This document shows positions 9,153-19,423 of a stretch of 64,000 nucleotides of DNA, one piece after another (the first letter of the stretch is position 1; the number at the start of each line of letters is the position of its first letter). Below the pieces are notes generated by a model. That model did no database searches. It was not told the origin of the DNA and was given only the letters and a program-made list of their open reading frames with translations. This DNA comes from Allobacillus halotolerans (lineage in GTDB: Bacteria > Bacillota > Bacilli > Bacillales > Alkalibacillaceae), in contig NZ_JAHLZF010000007.1 in NCBI RefSeq assembly GCF_018967645.1, positions 14,933-78,932 of the forward strand, read 5' to 3'. The translations under genes and the position numbers were made by a program.

Positions 9153-11804
9153 ATGGGTGAACAAAGAGAAACCTCAATGGCACCAAAATACCATCCGGAA
9201 GAGGTAGAGAAAGGCCGCTACCAATTTTGGATGGAAGGAAAGTTTTTTGAAGCGGAAGAAAATGATCAAAAAGAACCGTATACAATTGTCATTCCACCGC
9301 CAAACGTTACGGGAAGACTACACTTAGGTCATGCGTGGGATACGACATTGCAAGACATTTTGACACGCTATAAGCGCATGCAAGGATATGACGTTTTATG
9401 GTTGCCTGGCATGGATCACGCAGGAATAGCAACTCAAGCAAAAGTCGAAGCGAAGCTCAAAGAAGAAGGCAAAAGCAGACATGACCTTGGACGAGAAAAA
9501 TTTCTTGAGCAAGCCTGGGATTGGAAAGAAGAGTATGCGAGCTTTATCCGAAGCCAATGGGAAAAACTTGGATTAGGTCTGGATTACTCAAAAGAACGAT
9601 TCACACTTGATGAAGGTCTATCCAATGCTGTCAAAGAAGTTTTCGTATCCCTTTATGAACAAGGACTGATTTATCGGGGACAATATATTATTAATTGGGA
9701 TCCAAGTACAAAAACAGCTTTGTCTGATATCGAAGTGATTCACCAAGAGGTCAAAGGTGCATTCTATCACATGAGATATCCACTAAAGGATGAAGATGGA
9801 TTTATTGAAATCGCGACAACTCGGCCAGAGACGATGCTTGGCGATACAGCGGTCGCTGTTCATCCAGAGGACGACCGGTATAACCATCTAATTGGTAAAA
9901 AAGTAATTCTACCAATTGTTGGCCGAGAAATTGAGATTATTGGTGATGATTATGTCGATATGGAATTCGGTTCTGGGGCGGTAAAAATTACACCCGCACA
10001 CGATCCGAATGACTTTGAAATTGGAAACCGTCATAACCTTGAAAGAGTCTTGGTTATGGATGAGGGTGGCCAGATGAATAAAAACGCGGGCAAGTATGAA
10101 GGCATGGATCGTTTCGAATGCCGAAAACAGCTCGTAAAAGATCTACAAGAGGAAGGTGTTCTTTTTCATATTGAAGAACATATGCACTCTGTAGGACATT
10201 CCGAACGTAGCGGAGCCGTCGTTGAACCTTATTTATCAACTCAATGGTTCGTCAAAATGGGTCCACTTGCTGAGGAAGCAATCAAATTACAACAGACTGA
10301 GGATAAAGTCAATTTTGTCCCAGAACGTTTTGAACAAACGTATCTCCATTGGATGGAAAACATCCGCGATTGGTGTATCTCGCGTCAATTATGGTGGGGA
10401 CATCGAATTCCAGCTTGGTACCATAAAGAAACAGGTGAGTTATATGTCGGTCGAGAAGCTCCAAAAGATCTGGAGAATTGGGAACAAGATGACGATGTCT
10501 TGGATACATGGTTCTCCTCTGCTTTATGGCCTTTCTCAACGATGGGCTGGCCAGATGAATCCAGTGAAGATTACAACCGGTATTTCCCAACGAGTGCACT
10601 TGTGACAGGTTATGACATCATCTTTTTCTGGGTATCCCGAATGATTTTCCAATCTAAGCATTTTACGGACCGTCGACCGTTTAAAGATGTGTTGATTCAT
10701 GGATTAGTTCGTGATGCAGAAGGTAGAAAAATGAGTAAATCACTAGGAAATGGTGTCGATCCGATGGATGTCATTGAAAAGTATGGTGCTGATTCATTAC
10801 GCTACTTTTTATCGACAGGTTCTTCACCAGGACAGGACTTGCGTTTCCACTGGGAAAAAGTTGAGTCGACTTGGAACTTTGCCAATAAAATTTGGAATGC
10901 TTCAAGATTCGTTATTATGAATTTAGAAGATTTCGCTTATGAGGATCTTGATCTTTCGGGCGAAAAATCAGTTGCCGACAAATGGATCTTGACTCGATTG
11001 AATGAGACAATCGAACAGGTAACAAGAAATATCGATAAATATGACTTTGGTGAAGCGGGAAGATATCTATATAACTTTATTTGGGACGATTTTTGTGATT
11101 GGTATATTGAGATGGCAAAACTTCCGTTGTATGGTGAGGATGAAGAACAAAAACGAACAACAAAATCTGTCCTCATTCATACATTGGATTCAATCATGAA
11201 ATTACTTCATCCATTTATGCCATTCATCACAGAAGAAATTTGGCAACACATTCCACACAAAGGAAAATCCATTACCGTAGCAGCATGGCCACAAGTGAAT
11301 GAAGCTTACACTGACCAAGAAAGCGCCAAACGGATGGAACGACTTGTTGCAATCATCCGTGCTGTACGGAATATTCGGGCAGAGGTCAATACGCCGATGT
11401 CGAAAGAGATTCGTATTTTAGTTAAAGCGAGTGACGAATCAATTGTGAATGAGTTGGAAGATAATCGTCATTATTTAGAAAAATTCTGTAATCCTGAAGA
11501 CTTACAGATTAGTACAGACATTCAAGCACCAGAACAGTCCAAGACAGCAGTCGTCAGTGGTGCTGAGTTATTCTTCCCTCTTGAAGGTTTGGTGAACTTA
11601 GAAGAAGAATTAAGTCGATTACAAAAAGAACTTAACAAATGGCAATCTGAAGTAGAATTGGTTCAGAAAAAATTATCAAATGAAAAATTCGTTCAAAAAG
11701 CCCCTGAAAAACTTGTGCAACAAGAAAGGGATAAAGAAAAAGATTACTTGGAAAAACGCAAGCTCGTCGAAGAACGTATTCAAGAACTCGAAAAACTCAA
11801 ATAA
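9153..11804 (+). CDS. valS: Valyl-tRNA synthetase
   Basis: 883 residues, class I aminoacyl-tRNA synthetase. [14 protein letters not shown] carries the HIGH motif (HLGH), an editing domain that removes mischarged threonine lies at about 190-330 ([13 protein letters not shown]), and KMSKSLGNG is the KMSKS loop. The C-terminal coiled-coil arm (about 815-883, [16 protein letters not shown]) is typical of ValRS. ATG 9153 follows AAAGGAGG; the longer frame upstream runs through the T-box terminator and is not used. Expression is set by the T-box leader. A terminator follows, so folC is likely read separately or by readthrough. Confidence 0.97.
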   Translation: MGEQRETSMAPKYHPEEVEKGRYQFWMEGKFFEAEENDQKEPYTIVIPPPNVTGRLHLGHAWDTTLQDILTRYKRMQGYDVLWLPGMDHAGIATQAKVEAKLKEEGKSRHDLGREKFLEQAWDWKEEYASFIRSQWEKLGLGLDYSKERFTLDEGLSNAVKEVFVSLYEQGLIYRGQYIINWDPSTKTALSDIEVIHQEVKGAFYHMRYPLKDEDGFIEIATTRPETMLGDTAVAVHPEDDRYNHLIGKKVILPIVGREIEIIGDDYVDMEFGSGAVKITPAHDPNDFEIGNRHNLERVLVMDEGGQMNKNAGKYEGMDRFECRKQLVKDLQEEGVLFHIEEHMHSVGHSERSGAVVEPYLSTQWFVKMGPLAEEAIKLQQTEDKVNFVPERFEQTYLHWMENIRDWCISRQLWWGHRIPAWYHKETGELYVGREAPKDLENWEQDDDVLDTWFSSALWPFSTMGWPDESSEDYNRYFPTSALVTGYDIIFFWVSRMIFQSKHFTDRRPFKDVLIHGLVRDAEGRKMSKSLGNGVDPMDVIEKYGADSLRYFLSTGSSPGQDLRFHWEKVESTWNFANKIWNASRFVIMNLEDFAYEDLDLSGEKSVADKWILTRLNETIEQVTRNIDKYDFGEAGRYLYNFIWDDFCDWYIEMAKLPLYGEDEEQKRTTKSVLIHTLDSIMKLLHPFMPFITEEIWQHIPHKGKSITVAAWPQVNEAYTDQESAKRMERLVAIIRAVRNIRAEVNTPMSKEIRILVKASDESIVNELEDNRHYLEKFCNPEDLQISTDIQAPEQSKTAVVSGAELFFPLEGLVNLEEELSRLQKELNKWQSEVELVQKKLSNEKFVQKAPEKLVQQERDKEKDYLEKRKLVEERIQELEKLK

Positions 11805-11814
11805 TTTTTGTTAT

Positions 11815-11858
11815 AACATAAACTGTCTGACACAATGTAGGCAGTTTATGTTATTTTA
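11815..11858 (+). terminator. Terminator after valS
   Basis: AACATAAACTG pairs perfectly with CAGTTTATGTT over a 16-base loop. The U tract is weak (ATTTTAAAT), so readthrough into folC is likely. Confidence 0.65.
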
Positions 11859-11877
11859 AATACATAAAAATAAAAGG

Positions 11878-13179
11878 ATGAATAATGTGAATGGAAATGA
11901 AGCAATTGAATGGATTCATCAACAATTAAAATTTGGTATTAAACCAGGTTTGGATCGAGTTCAACAGTTATTAGAATACTTAGGACATCCTGAAAAGGGA
12001 TTGAAGCTTATTCACATAGGAGGAACGAACGGAAAAGGTTCTACCGTGACTTATTTACGAAATCTACTTCAGCGTCATGGGTTTAAAACAGGAACATTTA
12101 CTTCTCCTTATATTGAGCGGTTCGAGGAACGCATTTCGATTAACGGCCATCCAATTGATCCACAAAGATTAGCAAGCTATGTGGAACAGGTTAAGCCAAT
12201 TTGTGAAAAAATCAGTCAAACAGAATTGGGTGCACCGACGGAATTTGAAGTCATTACGGTTATTTCATTGATGCATTTTCAAGAAGAACGTGTGGACTTT
12301 GGAATCATGGAAGTAGGACTTGGTGGTCGATTGGACTCTACGAATGTTATTACACCGATTCTTTCAATGATCACATCCATAGGTAAGGATCACACAAACA
12401 TCCTCGGCAATACAATCGAAGAGATTTCTTATGAAAAAGCAGGCATCATCAAGACAGGAATACCGGTTATTACAAATGTACATCAAAAAGAAGCACTTGG
12501 TGTAATCGAGTCAAAAGCTAAGCTGCACAATGCCTCACTCTATCAATTAAATATTGATTATAATTACCAAGTAAATAATTACATTGATTGGGGAGAGTCT
12601 TTTGACTTTTTGTCTAAAGATATGTGTTTGCATAATCTCGAACTTAGCATGAAAGGGAAGCATCAAATCGAAAATGCCACACTTGCTTTATATGGACTGA
12701 TTTTAATAAGTAAAAAAGAAAAGTTTAAGCTACTCGATGAGGAAATAAGAAAAGGGCTTCTTCAATCCCAATGGCCAGGACGTCTAGAGGTCATCCGTGA
12801 TCAGCCAAAAATCATATTAGATGGCGCACATAATGTAGAAGCAATGACTCAATTGGTTACCGCGATTAAGAGCCAATGGGAATCGAATCGGGTCACCGTT
12901 TTACTGTCTGTCGTAAAAAATAAACCAATCGACCAAATGCTAGATATCCTTGAACAAAACTTTCAAAAAATTTACTTAACGCCGTTTGACTTTTCAACAA
13001 GCTATGAGTACAATGAACTATATAAAAATTTCCAGAAAACTCACACATATGTCCAGGAAGACTGGGAAACTGTTATTGATCAGTTTATTGAAAAGGATTC
13101 AACCGAAAACATTCTTATCGTTACAGGATCGCTTTACTTTGTATCTCAAGTGAGAGCTTATGTCTTACAACATAAATAG
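11878..13179 (+). CDS. folC: Folylpolyglutamate synthase / dihydrofolate synthase
   Basis: 433 residues, Mur-ligase fold. Adds glutamate to dihydropteroate and folates using ATP. The P-loop IGGTNGKGSTVTYL, the MEVGLGGRLDSTN segment, ITSIGKDHTNILGNT and the C-terminal LDGAHN motif identify it. In B. subtilis folC also follows valS. Start choice is uncertain: ATG 11878 directly abuts AAAAGG, whereas GTG 11887, three codons on, is better spaced; the difference is three residues. Confidence 0.95.
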   Translation: MNNVNGNEAIEWIHQQLKFGIKPGLDRVQQLLEYLGHPEKGLKLIHIGGTNGKGSTVTYLRNLLQRHGFKTGTFTSPYIERFEERISINGHPIDPQRLASYVEQVKPICEKISQTELGAPTEFEVITVISLMHFQEERVDFGIMEVGLGGRLDSTNVITPILSMITSIGKDHTNILGNTIEEISYEKAGIIKTGIPVITNVHQKEALGVIESKAKLHNASLYQLNIDYNYQVNNYIDWGESFDFLSKDMCLHNLELSMKGKHQIENATLALYGLILISKKEKFKLLDEEIRKGLLQSQWPGRLEVIRDQPKIILDGAHNVEAMTQLVTAIKSQWESNRVTVLLSVVKNKPIDQMLDILEQNFQKIYLTPFDFSTSYEYNELYKNFQKTHTYVQEDWETVIDQFIEKDSTENILIVTGSLYFVSQVRAYVLQHK

Positions 13180-13196
13180 GGAGAAGGGAAGGCTCC

Positions 13197-14909
13197 ATGA
13201 CAAAGAAAAAACAGCTTTTAATATGGCTTATATGGTTGGTTGTTTTTCCAACTTCCATTTTTTATGTCTATACCACATTTGAGCCATCTTATACCGGGGA
13301 ATGGGCCGACCTAGTTTCGTTCGCCTTAATTATGTGTGCGGTTTCCTATTTCCCTATACAAATCGGACAGATTTCAATCTTTGTGGCTAACGGAATCAGT
13401 TTTGCTGCATTTCTTTATTTTGGATTATTCGCTGAGATTATTTTAACGCAGCTGGCTTTATTAACATTAATCTATAAACTCCGGATCAGCAAAGATGAAA
13501 TATTTCGGATTGCCAGCAATTCATTAATGATGTTAATTACATCGATTGGCTCAGCGGCTGTCTATTATTGGCTCGGTGGCGAACATGGAGTTCTTCAATT
13601 AAATACGTCCACTGAAAGTATTGCATTAGTCGGTTATATTGCAACTGGGTTGATTTTAAATCAAATTGTATTAGTTATTTTAAATGTATTTTTTTACGAC
13701 GAACGTCTCATGAAAATAGGAAAGTCTTTATTCGCCGATGTTTTTCTCACATTAATTGTCTTTCCATTAGGTTTAGTACTTTATTTACTCTATATCGATC
13801 TGAAAATTGCAGCAATCTATTTCGTAGGAATCCCATTTATCCTTCTATCAATCGCTATTAGCCTTTATTATAATGGGCGTCGAGTGAATCACTATTTACG
13901 TAAAACAAGTGATATCGGTCAAGAATTATCAAGAAGATTAAATGTTAAAAATGTGTTAGATACGTTTGTTGAAGAGGTTTGTAAATTAATTCCAGCAAGT
14001 TTCATTTATATCTACGATGTTTCAAATGCTAGTCAAACATTGACTTTAATTCGCTTTGTAAAGGATCGGCAAACGGTTAAACATCCGGAAGAGGTATTGT
14101 CGACAAACAGTGGATTGCTTGGGAAAATTTATGCTCAAAGAAAAGCAGTATTGTTCAATACTCGTGCTCCATTAGATCAGTATACTGAAAACAGTTTGCC
14201 AAGCGATGTGCAAAGTGTTTTAGGCATCCCTATTATTCGGAGTGAAAAAGTCGTTGGTGTGTTGGTCATTGGTGATCGAAGCAGGCGTGCTTATCAGGAC
14301 TATCACTTAATGCTTATGAGAATTCTAGCAAATTTCTTATCCATCGCAATGGAGAATGCTAGACACTATGAACAAGAAAGAAGGAAAAGTTTCCATGACC
14401 AATTGACGAATTTATACAATTATCGTTATTTGACGGATCATATTGAGCAGTATGCGCTTGATTTACAAGCGAAAGAGATTGATGAAAATCTTTCCATTAT
14501 CATTATCGATTTAGATTCGTTTAAATCTGTGAATGATACATATGGCCATGAAGCGGGAAATGAAGTGTTAGTCGAGCTTGCCAGGAGATTGGAAGATTTC
14601 ATCAGTGACAGAGGAATTGTTTCCAGGTATGGAGGAGAAGAATTCACCATTTTAGTCAAAGGGATGAATCACGAGGAAATTCGTGAATTGGCTGAAGAGG
14701 TTCGTAACCTGATTTCTTCCGAGCCTTTTGTATTGATGAAAAACATTGAGGATGGGCAGCCGGTAGCCATACCGATCACAGCAAGTTTAGGCATTGCTAC
14801 TTATCCAGACCATTGTGAATCACCGAACGAGTTAATTCGCCAGGCGGATCGGGCGATGTATGTAGGTGCAAAACGAAGCGGAAAAAACAAAGTTGCATCA
14901 ATTGTATAA
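13197..14909 (+). CDS. Membrane-anchored GAF-GGDEF diguanylate cyclase
   Basis: 570 residues. Likely makes cyclic di-GMP from two GTP. About eight membrane segments fill residues 8-222, a GAF sensor domain spans about 240-385 and a GGDEF domain about 400-570. The active-site loop is SRYGGEEFT, a catalytically competent form, and DLDSFKSVNDTYGHEAGN contains the metal site. No RxxD inhibitory site is seen at the usual place five residues before GGEEF (the residues there are SDRG), so product feedback may be absent. GAAGGGAAGG precedes ATG 13197, 17 bases after folC, suggesting co-transcription. In B. subtilis the prepilin peptidase gene comC stands here instead. The ligand of the GAF and membrane parts is unknown. 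Confidence 0.88.
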   Translation: MTKKKQLLIWLIWLVVFPTSIFYVYTTFEPSYTGEWADLVSFALIMCAVSYFPIQIGQISIFVANGISFAAFLYFGLFAEIILTQLALLTLIYKLRISKDEIFRIASNSLMMLITSIGSAAVYYWLGGEHGVLQLNTSTESIALVGYIATGLILNQIVLVILNVFFYDERLMKIGKSLFADVFLTLIVFPLGLVLYLLYIDLKIAAIYFVGIPFILLSIAISLYYNGRRVNHYLRKTSDIGQELSRRLNVKNVLDTFVEEVCKLIPASFIYIYDVSNASQTLTLIRFVKDRQTVKHPEEVLSTNSGLLGKIYAQRKAVLFNTRAPLDQYTENSLPSDVQSVLGIPIIRSEKVVGVLVIGDRSRRAYQDYHLMLMRILANFLSIAMENARHYEQERRKSFHDQLTNLYNYRYLTDHIEQYALDLQAKEIDENLSIIIIDLDSFKSVNDTYGHEAGNEVLVELARRLEDFISDRGIVSRYGGEEFTILVKGMNHEEIRELAEEVRNLISSEPFVLMKNIEDGQPVAIPITASLGIATYPDHCESPNELIRQADRAMYVGAKRSGKNKVASIV

Positions 14910-14928
14910 AAAGCTAATGAACGGAGTG

Positions 14929-14977
14929 AAAAATCCGTATGATGAGTAAGGAAGTCAGTCATCATACGGATTTTTTT
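14929..14977 (+). terminator. Terminator after the diguanylate cyclase gene
   Basis: AAATCCGTATGATGA pairs with TCATCATACGGATTT, a 15-bp stem followed by a T run, 22 bases after the stop codon. Strong intrinsic terminator. Confidence 0.93.
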
Positions 14978-15003
14978 ATGAGGTCAAAATAGCTCTAAAA
15001 TAT

Positions 15004-15044
15004 TTGTTAGGATAAGTACGCAACTTAACGTAAGATTCGCTGAC
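15004..15044. repeat. 41-bp shared piece preceding the 52-bp array
   Basis: TTGTTAGGATAAGTACGCAA, followed by CTTAACGTAAGATTCGCTGA, aligns base for base (one gap, roughly 75 percent identity) with 35558-35598, which stands before the 21-bp array at 35.7 kb. In both places it lies shortly after a gene terminator and before a tandem array. Confidence 0.45.
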
Positions 15045-15084
15045 TGCCGTAGTCGGAGATATCGTCCAAAAAGGACACGCATTA

Positions 15085-15396
15085 CCTTCCGTGCTCGAGA
15101 GGCGCTATCAACAACGGAAGCGCGAGAAATTGTAATCCTTCCGTACTCGAGAGACGCTATCAACGACGGAAGCGCGAGAAATCGGGAGCCTTCCGTACTC
15201 GAGAGACACTCTCAACAACGGAAGCGCAAGAAATCGGGTTCCTTCCGTGCTCGAGAGGCACTCTCAACGACGGAAGCGCGAGAAATCGGGTGTTTTCCGT
15301 ACTCGAGAGACACTCTCAACAACGGAAGCGCGAGAAATTGTAATCCTTCCGTACTCGAGAGACGCTGTCAACAACGGAAGCGTGAGAAATCGGGTG
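15085..15396. repeat. Tandem array, exact 52-bp period, 6 units
   Basis: Units start at 15085, 15137, 15189, 15241, 15293 and 15345 with no insertions or deletions. The consensus begins CCTTCCGTACTCGAGAGACG, continues CTATCAACAACGGAAGCGCG and ends AGAAATCGGGTG. Within each unit CTTCCGT is the reverse complement of ACGGAAG (21 bases between), and CTCGAG is self-complementary, so every unit can form a hairpin in single-stranded DNA or RNA. 52 is not a multiple of three, so it is not a coding repeat. The gap 14978-15567 holds no gene; a 96-codon frame that starts inside the array is an artefact. Confidence 0.95.
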
Positions 15397-15567
15397 CTTT
15401 GCTTTTTTTGTTGTCTAAAAAGAGAACCAGAAGGCGAAACAATCATGAACCAAAAGACAATGATAATTATGTCGAAAATCTTTGCTTTTCAACAGACAAA
15501 ATTCCACTTATTTTTTCATAGGCTTGTGCTAGGATGAGAATCACTAGAAACAAAGGTGGTAGAGAGC

Positions 15568-16368
15568 ATGGAAGAAGAAAGAAAAGTAAGAGTGGCCATT
15601 ACTAAATCTGACGACTACGATGACCAACAAAAAAAGCATGATCTTGAACATTTTCTCACCCCAAAACAAAAGAAAAGGCCCACTTTTCAGAAGATAGAAC
15701 TTACGAAGTGGTTAAAACCGATCCTATTTGCTATTGTACTTGGACTTGTATTTGGGGCGGGTTTAATGTATTTCTTCTCGGATTATACAGCTGATGACCC
15801 AACAGGATCAGAGGGACAACCTGTTTCGAACGTAACAAACGACGACGAGTCAAATGACGCGGAAGGCAAATCGAATTTCGCTATTGGCGAACAACAATTC
15901 CAACTCATTCAATATGGAATATTTTCTTCGACGGACAATGCTGAGGAGCATGTGACTTCCATTCAGCAAACTTATGATGTTCCGGCGATTTATGTAGAAA
16001 ACGAAGGTCAATATTTTGTTGTTGGTGGTTATATAACATCAAGTGAACAAGAGTCACAGTCAATCGAGTGGCTTGAAAATAGGGGGCTTGTTCGATTAGA
16101 AGATTTCTTAGTGAAGAATTGGCAATTACCGGCTGTTAAGATGCAAGTCTCTGAAAATGATCAATCCTGGTTAGAAGCGGGAGAAGCATTGATCGATAAT
16201 TTTTCAAAAGGAGATTTCCAACAGTGGGTACAAGAAATGCCTGGTAGATTTGAGAGTAACCCATATGCAGCCCGATTAACTCAGTTAATCAATGAGTCCG
16301 GTGATCGTTTTATGGATGAAAAAACAATGCAGCTAAGTTTAGCATTCTTTTTAGCAGAACTCTCTTAA
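15568..16368 (+). CDS. spoIIB: SpoIIB-like sporulation protein with SPOR domain
   Basis: 266 residues. SpoIIB helps septal peptidoglycan thinning and engulfment at the asymmetric sporulation septum. A charged cytoplasmic part (1-50), one membrane segment (about 53-72, ILFAIVLGLVFGAGLMYFF) and an outside SPOR-like domain that would bind denuded septal glycan (about 105-180, QFQLIQYGIFSSTDNAEEHV) match the family. AAAGGTGG precedes ATG 15568; the GTG at 15556 overlaps that site. Its place after folC and before radC-mreB is as in B. subtilis, but maf, normally between spoIIB and radC, is missing. Confidence 0.85.
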   Translation: MEEERKVRVAITKSDDYDDQQKKHDLEHFLTPKQKKRPTFQKIELTKWLKPILFAIVLGLVFGAGLMYFFSDYTADDPTGSEGQPVSNVTNDDESNDAEGKSNFAIGEQQFQLIQYGIFSSTDNAEEHVTSIQQTYDVPAIYVENEGQYFVVGGYITSSEQESQSIEWLENRGLVRLEDFLVKNWQLPAVKMQVSENDQSWLEAGEALIDNFSKGDFQQWVQEMPGRFESNPYAARLTQLINESGDRFMDEKTMQLSLAFFLAELS

Positions 16369-16517
16369 TGAAGTTATCTTCTTTATTTAGTATAGATTGA
16401 GTCAAAAGACAATAACAAATTGATGTTTTCCAGTGCGTTCGTTGCTTTTTCGCTTTTTGTCTTTTAATAAGGCACCAGATACAATAAAGAAGCGTAATCT
16501 TGAAAGGAGCGAATGTT

Positions 16518-17207
16518 TTGGAAACCGAATCGTTATTAATTAAGGATGTACCAAAGGATGACCGACCTCGAGAGCGTCTGATGAAGGCTGGGCCAGAAGC
16601 GTTGTCTAATCAGGAGTTAATGGCAATACTAATTGGTAGTGGGACACGGGGAAATTCAGCCCTGTCACTTGCTATTCGTGTATTAAAACATTTTGAAGGG
16701 ATTTATTTATTGAAGGATGCAACGATTAATGAATTAACCTCCATAAAGGGAATAGGAGAAGCGAAAGCGATTAATTTATTGGCTGCCTTAGAATTCGGGC
16801 GAAGAATTCATAACTTCAGAGTGACTGATCGGTATGTCATTCGGAGTCCAGAAGATGGAGCCAATTATATTATGGACGAGCTGAGACACCTAAAACAGGA
16901 ACACTTCGTTTGCTTATATTTGGATACTAAGAACACCGTCATACACAGACAAACGATCTTTATCGGAAGCTTGAATGCTTCGATTGTTCATCCACGTGAA
17001 GTTTTTCGGGAAGCGGTTCGTCGATCAGCCGCTTCAATTATCTGCGCCCATAACCACCCTTCCGGCAACCCTTCGCCATCTCAAGAAGATATTCAAGTAA
17101 CCAAACGATTATGTGAAGCCGGAAAATTAGTAGGCATTGAAATCCTGGATCACCTGGTGATTGGTGACCGTAAATATGTTTCTTTGAAAGAAAAAGGATA
17201 TGTCTGA
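16518..17207 (+). CDS. radC: RadC family protein with JAB1/MPN metallo-domain
   Basis: 229 residues. An N-terminal helix-hairpin-helix-like region (ELTSIKGIGEAKAINLLAAL) and a C-terminal JAMM domain with HNHPSGNPSPSQED, a zinc-binding H-x-H...D motif. Despite the name, its role in repair is not settled. TTG 16518 is chosen because AAAGGAG ends eight bases upstream and the resulting start, METESLLIKDVPKDDRPRER, matches the family; the frame from 16500 runs through the ribosome binding site. Stands directly before mreB as in B. subtilis. Confidence 0.93.
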   Translation: METESLLIKDVPKDDRPRERLMKAGPEALSNQELMAILIGSGTRGNSALSLAIRVLKHFEGIYLLKDATINELTSIKGIGEAKAINLLAALEFGRRIHNFRVTDRYVIRSPEDGANYIMDELRHLKQEHFVCLYLDTKNTVIHRQTIFIGSLNASIVHPREVFREAVRRSAASIICAHNHPSGNPSPSQEDIQVTKRLCEAGKLVGIEILDHLVIGDRKYVSLKEKGYV

Positions 17208-17399
17208 GTGTTCATACTTTATAAGCTGAAATGATTATACTAAAATCATATCAATCCACACAATTACCTTCCTTTCTATCAATTTCCTTTCTGTTCAAGA
17301 ACTTTCATTTATTGAATACAAAAAACAATGAATATGAGTCTCATTAACCTATCTATTTTCTCTGGAATTGCGTATAATATAAATACAAAATGGATAGCT

Positions 17400-17438
17400 A
17401 AGCGCCTACCAGCAAATGGTCATTTTGTTGGGGCGCTT
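17400..17438 (+). promoter_or_regulatory. Hairpin in the mreB leader
   Basis: AAGCGCC (17400) pairs with GGCGCTT (17432), and the inner CCAGCAAATG pairs imperfectly with CATTTTGTTGG, making a long stem with one bulge. There is no T run, so it is not a classical terminator. A TATAAT box at 17373 places it at the very start of a mreB transcript, where it could stabilise the mRNA or bind a protein. The rest of 17208-17499 has no gene. Confidence 0.5.
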
Positions 17439-17499
17439 ATTCATGTTTGATACGAACGGAACGTACCCTTTATTAAAAAGGGATGAAGAAAGGACGATC

Positions 17500-18543
17500 A
17501 TGATGGCAACATCGATTTTTACGAAAGACTTTGGCATTGACTTAGGGACGGCCAATACATTGGTTTATTCAAAAGGAAAAGGAATTATCTTGCGTGAATC
17601 CTCCATGATCGCTCAGGATAACAATACAAATGAGGTCATTGCAGTCGGTAATGAAGCAAAACAAATGATTGGCCGGACGCCGGGAAGATTATCGGTCATT
17701 CGCCCAATGAAAGATGGTGTGATTGCGGATTACGATACGACAGCAGAAATGATGAAATATTATATCGAAAAAGCACAAGGAAAACCTTCCTTGTTCTCCA
17801 GAAAGCCGAATGTTATCGTCTGTGTACCTTCGGGAATTACGATGGTTGAAGAGCGTGCAGTTTTGGATGCGACTAGGCAAGCAGGTGCAAAAAATGCTCT
17901 TCCAATCTCAGAGCCGTTTGCAGCTGCGATTGGGGCAGGTTTGCCTGTTTGGGAACCCACCGGCAGTTTAATTGTGGATATCGGTGGTGGTACGACAGAA
18001 GTAGCAATCATTTCTCTAGGTGGAACGGTGACGAGCACATCGATCCGAATAGCTGGCGATGAGATGGATGAGCAAATTATTCAATATATCCGGAAAAACT
18101 ATAGCTTATTGATTGGTGAGTCCACAGCTGAGATGTTAAAGACAGAACTTGCATCTGCAAAGAAATTAGATAATAATGAAGAAATGGATGTTCGAGGAAG
18201 AGATCTCGTTTCCGGTTTACCGAAAACAGTGACAATCGGCAATGACGAGGTCGTTTATGCCATCCAAGAAACTGTCTACGCAATTGTCGAATTAATAAAG
18301 CAAACGTTAGAAACTGCTCCTCCGGAATTAGCTGCTGATATTATGGACTTCGGAATTGTTTTGACCGGTGGTGGAGCGTTATTGAATAAGATTGACGAAG
18401 TGATCAGTGAAGAAACAAATATGCCTGTATTCATTGCTGAAAACCCATTGGATTCCGTTGTAATCGGTACTGGGAAAGCTTTGGAACACATTGAATTCTT
18501 TAAAAGATCTCCATATGTCGCAAAACGAAACACATTAAGTTAA
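17500..18543 (+). CDS. mreB: Rod-shape actin homologue MreB
   Basis: 347 residues. ATP-dependent actin-like filament protein that guides side-wall peptidoglycan synthesis beneath the membrane. [18 protein letters not shown] is the phosphate-1 motif, [14 protein letters not shown] and [17 protein letters not shown] the phosphate-2 region, and [14 protein letters not shown] the adenosine motif. The short N-terminal segment [11 protein letters not shown] fits a membrane-contact helix. GAAAGG stands before ATG 17500; the frame remains open to 17416, but the extra residues have no counterpart in the family. Forms a cluster with mreC and mreD. Confidence 0.96.
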   Translation: MMATSIFTKDFGIDLGTANTLVYSKGKGIILRESSMIAQDNNTNEVIAVGNEAKQMIGRTPGRLSVIRPMKDGVIADYDTTAEMMKYYIEKAQGKPSLFSRKPNVIVCVPSGITMVEERAVLDATRQAGAKNALPISEPFAAAIGAGLPVWEPTGSLIVDIGGGTTEVAIISLGGTVTSTSIRIAGDEMDEQIIQYIRKNYSLLIGESTAEMLKTELASAKKLDNNEEMDVRGRDLVSGLPKTVTIGNDEVVYAIQETVYAIVELIKQTLETAPPELAADIMDFGIVLTGGGALLNKIDEVISEETNMPVFIAENPLDSVVIGTGKALEHIEFFKRSPYVAKRNTLS

Positions 18544-18558
18544 GTAGGTGCTAGTGTT

Positions 18559-19422
18559 ATGCCTTCGTTTTTTCGAAGAAGAAAATTAATCGTTTTATTA
18601 ACTGGTTTAATCATTATTGTTGCATTGATTGGTTATTCCATGCGAACAGAATCCAATACAAACATCGTCAGTGAATTTGTATTGGATACAGTCGGTTTTT
18701 TTCAAAATATCATTTACACACCGATTAATCTGGTGATGGATGTGATTGAAGATATTGATGATGTACAAGACGTCTATGAGCAGAATGAGCTTTTAAAAAA
18801 TGAATTGCAACAATTTAAAACACAAGCTTTTCAATTAAATGATCTAAAAAGAGAAAATAAAGATTTACAAGCTTTGGCTGATATTGAAGAGTCATTAAGC
18901 GACTACAGTCAAGTGAAAGCAACAGTGATTGCGCGGAGCCCCGAAAGATGGTTTGACCATGTAACCATCAATAAGGGTGAGCAACACGGAATTAAACGAA
19001 ATATGGCCGTCACAAATGGTGAAGGCATGGTCGGAAAGGTTATTGAAGTGTCTCAGTTAACGTCCACTGTTCAATTATTGAGTGGTTTTGATGAACAAAA
19101 TCGGATCAGCGTTGAAGTCGATCAAGAAGAGCCGATATTTGGATTGATTGAAGGCTATGACGAAGAATCTGAATCTTTAATTTTCCGAGACTTAGAGAAT
19201 GAGGATGATATTGAGAAAGGCCAAACGATTGTCAGTTCTGGAATGGGAGGCGTTTTCCCAAAAGGGCTGTTGATTGGGACGGTCGAACGTGTTGAAATGG
19301 ATCAATACGGGCTGACTAAAATTGCGTATGTAAAACCAGCTGCGAATTTATATGATATCAATCACTTGATGGTTGTTGATCGGGATTTACATTCACCAGT
19401 AATCGATGAGGAGGAAGAATAG
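18559..19422 (+). CDS. mreC: Rod-shape-determining protein MreC
   Basis: 287 residues. Membrane-anchored scaffold that links MreB/MreD to penicillin-binding proteins. One N-terminal membrane segment (about 9-27), a coiled coil (about 68-112, YEQNELLKNELQQFKTQAF) and the extracytoplasmic beta domain with GVVG-like glycines (NGEGMVGKVIEVSQ, FPKGLLIGTVERV). Starts 15 bases after mreB, overlapping nothing, and the mreD start follows its stop by one base. Confidence 0.95.
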   Translation: MPSFFRRRKLIVLLTGLIIIVALIGYSMRTESNTNIVSEFVLDTVGFFQNIIYTPINLVMDVIEDIDDVQDVYEQNELLKNELQQFKTQAFQLNDLKRENKDLQALADIEESLSDYSQVKATVIARSPERWFDHVTINKGEQHGIKRNMAVTNGEGMVGKVIEVSQLTSTVQLLSGFDEQNRISVEVDQEEPIFGLIEGYDEESESLIFRDLENEDDIEKGQTIVSSGMGGVFPKGLLIGTVERVEMDQYGLTKIAYVKPAANLYDINHLMVVDRDLHSPVIDEEEE

Positions 19423-19423
19423 T

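Noticed and set aside
15085-15396. Possible CRISPR array (regular 52-bp spacing)
   Set aside because: The whole 52-bp unit is repeated without unique spacers and no cas genes are nearby; it is a plain tandem repeat.
15247-15537. 96-codon frame at the end of the 52-bp array
   Set aside because: It begins inside the repeat, shows no protein-like features and has no start signal.
17416-17499. N-terminal extension of MreB from ATG 17416 or 17443
   Set aside because: The extra residues are not found in MreB proteins, and ATG 17500 has a proper ribosome binding site.
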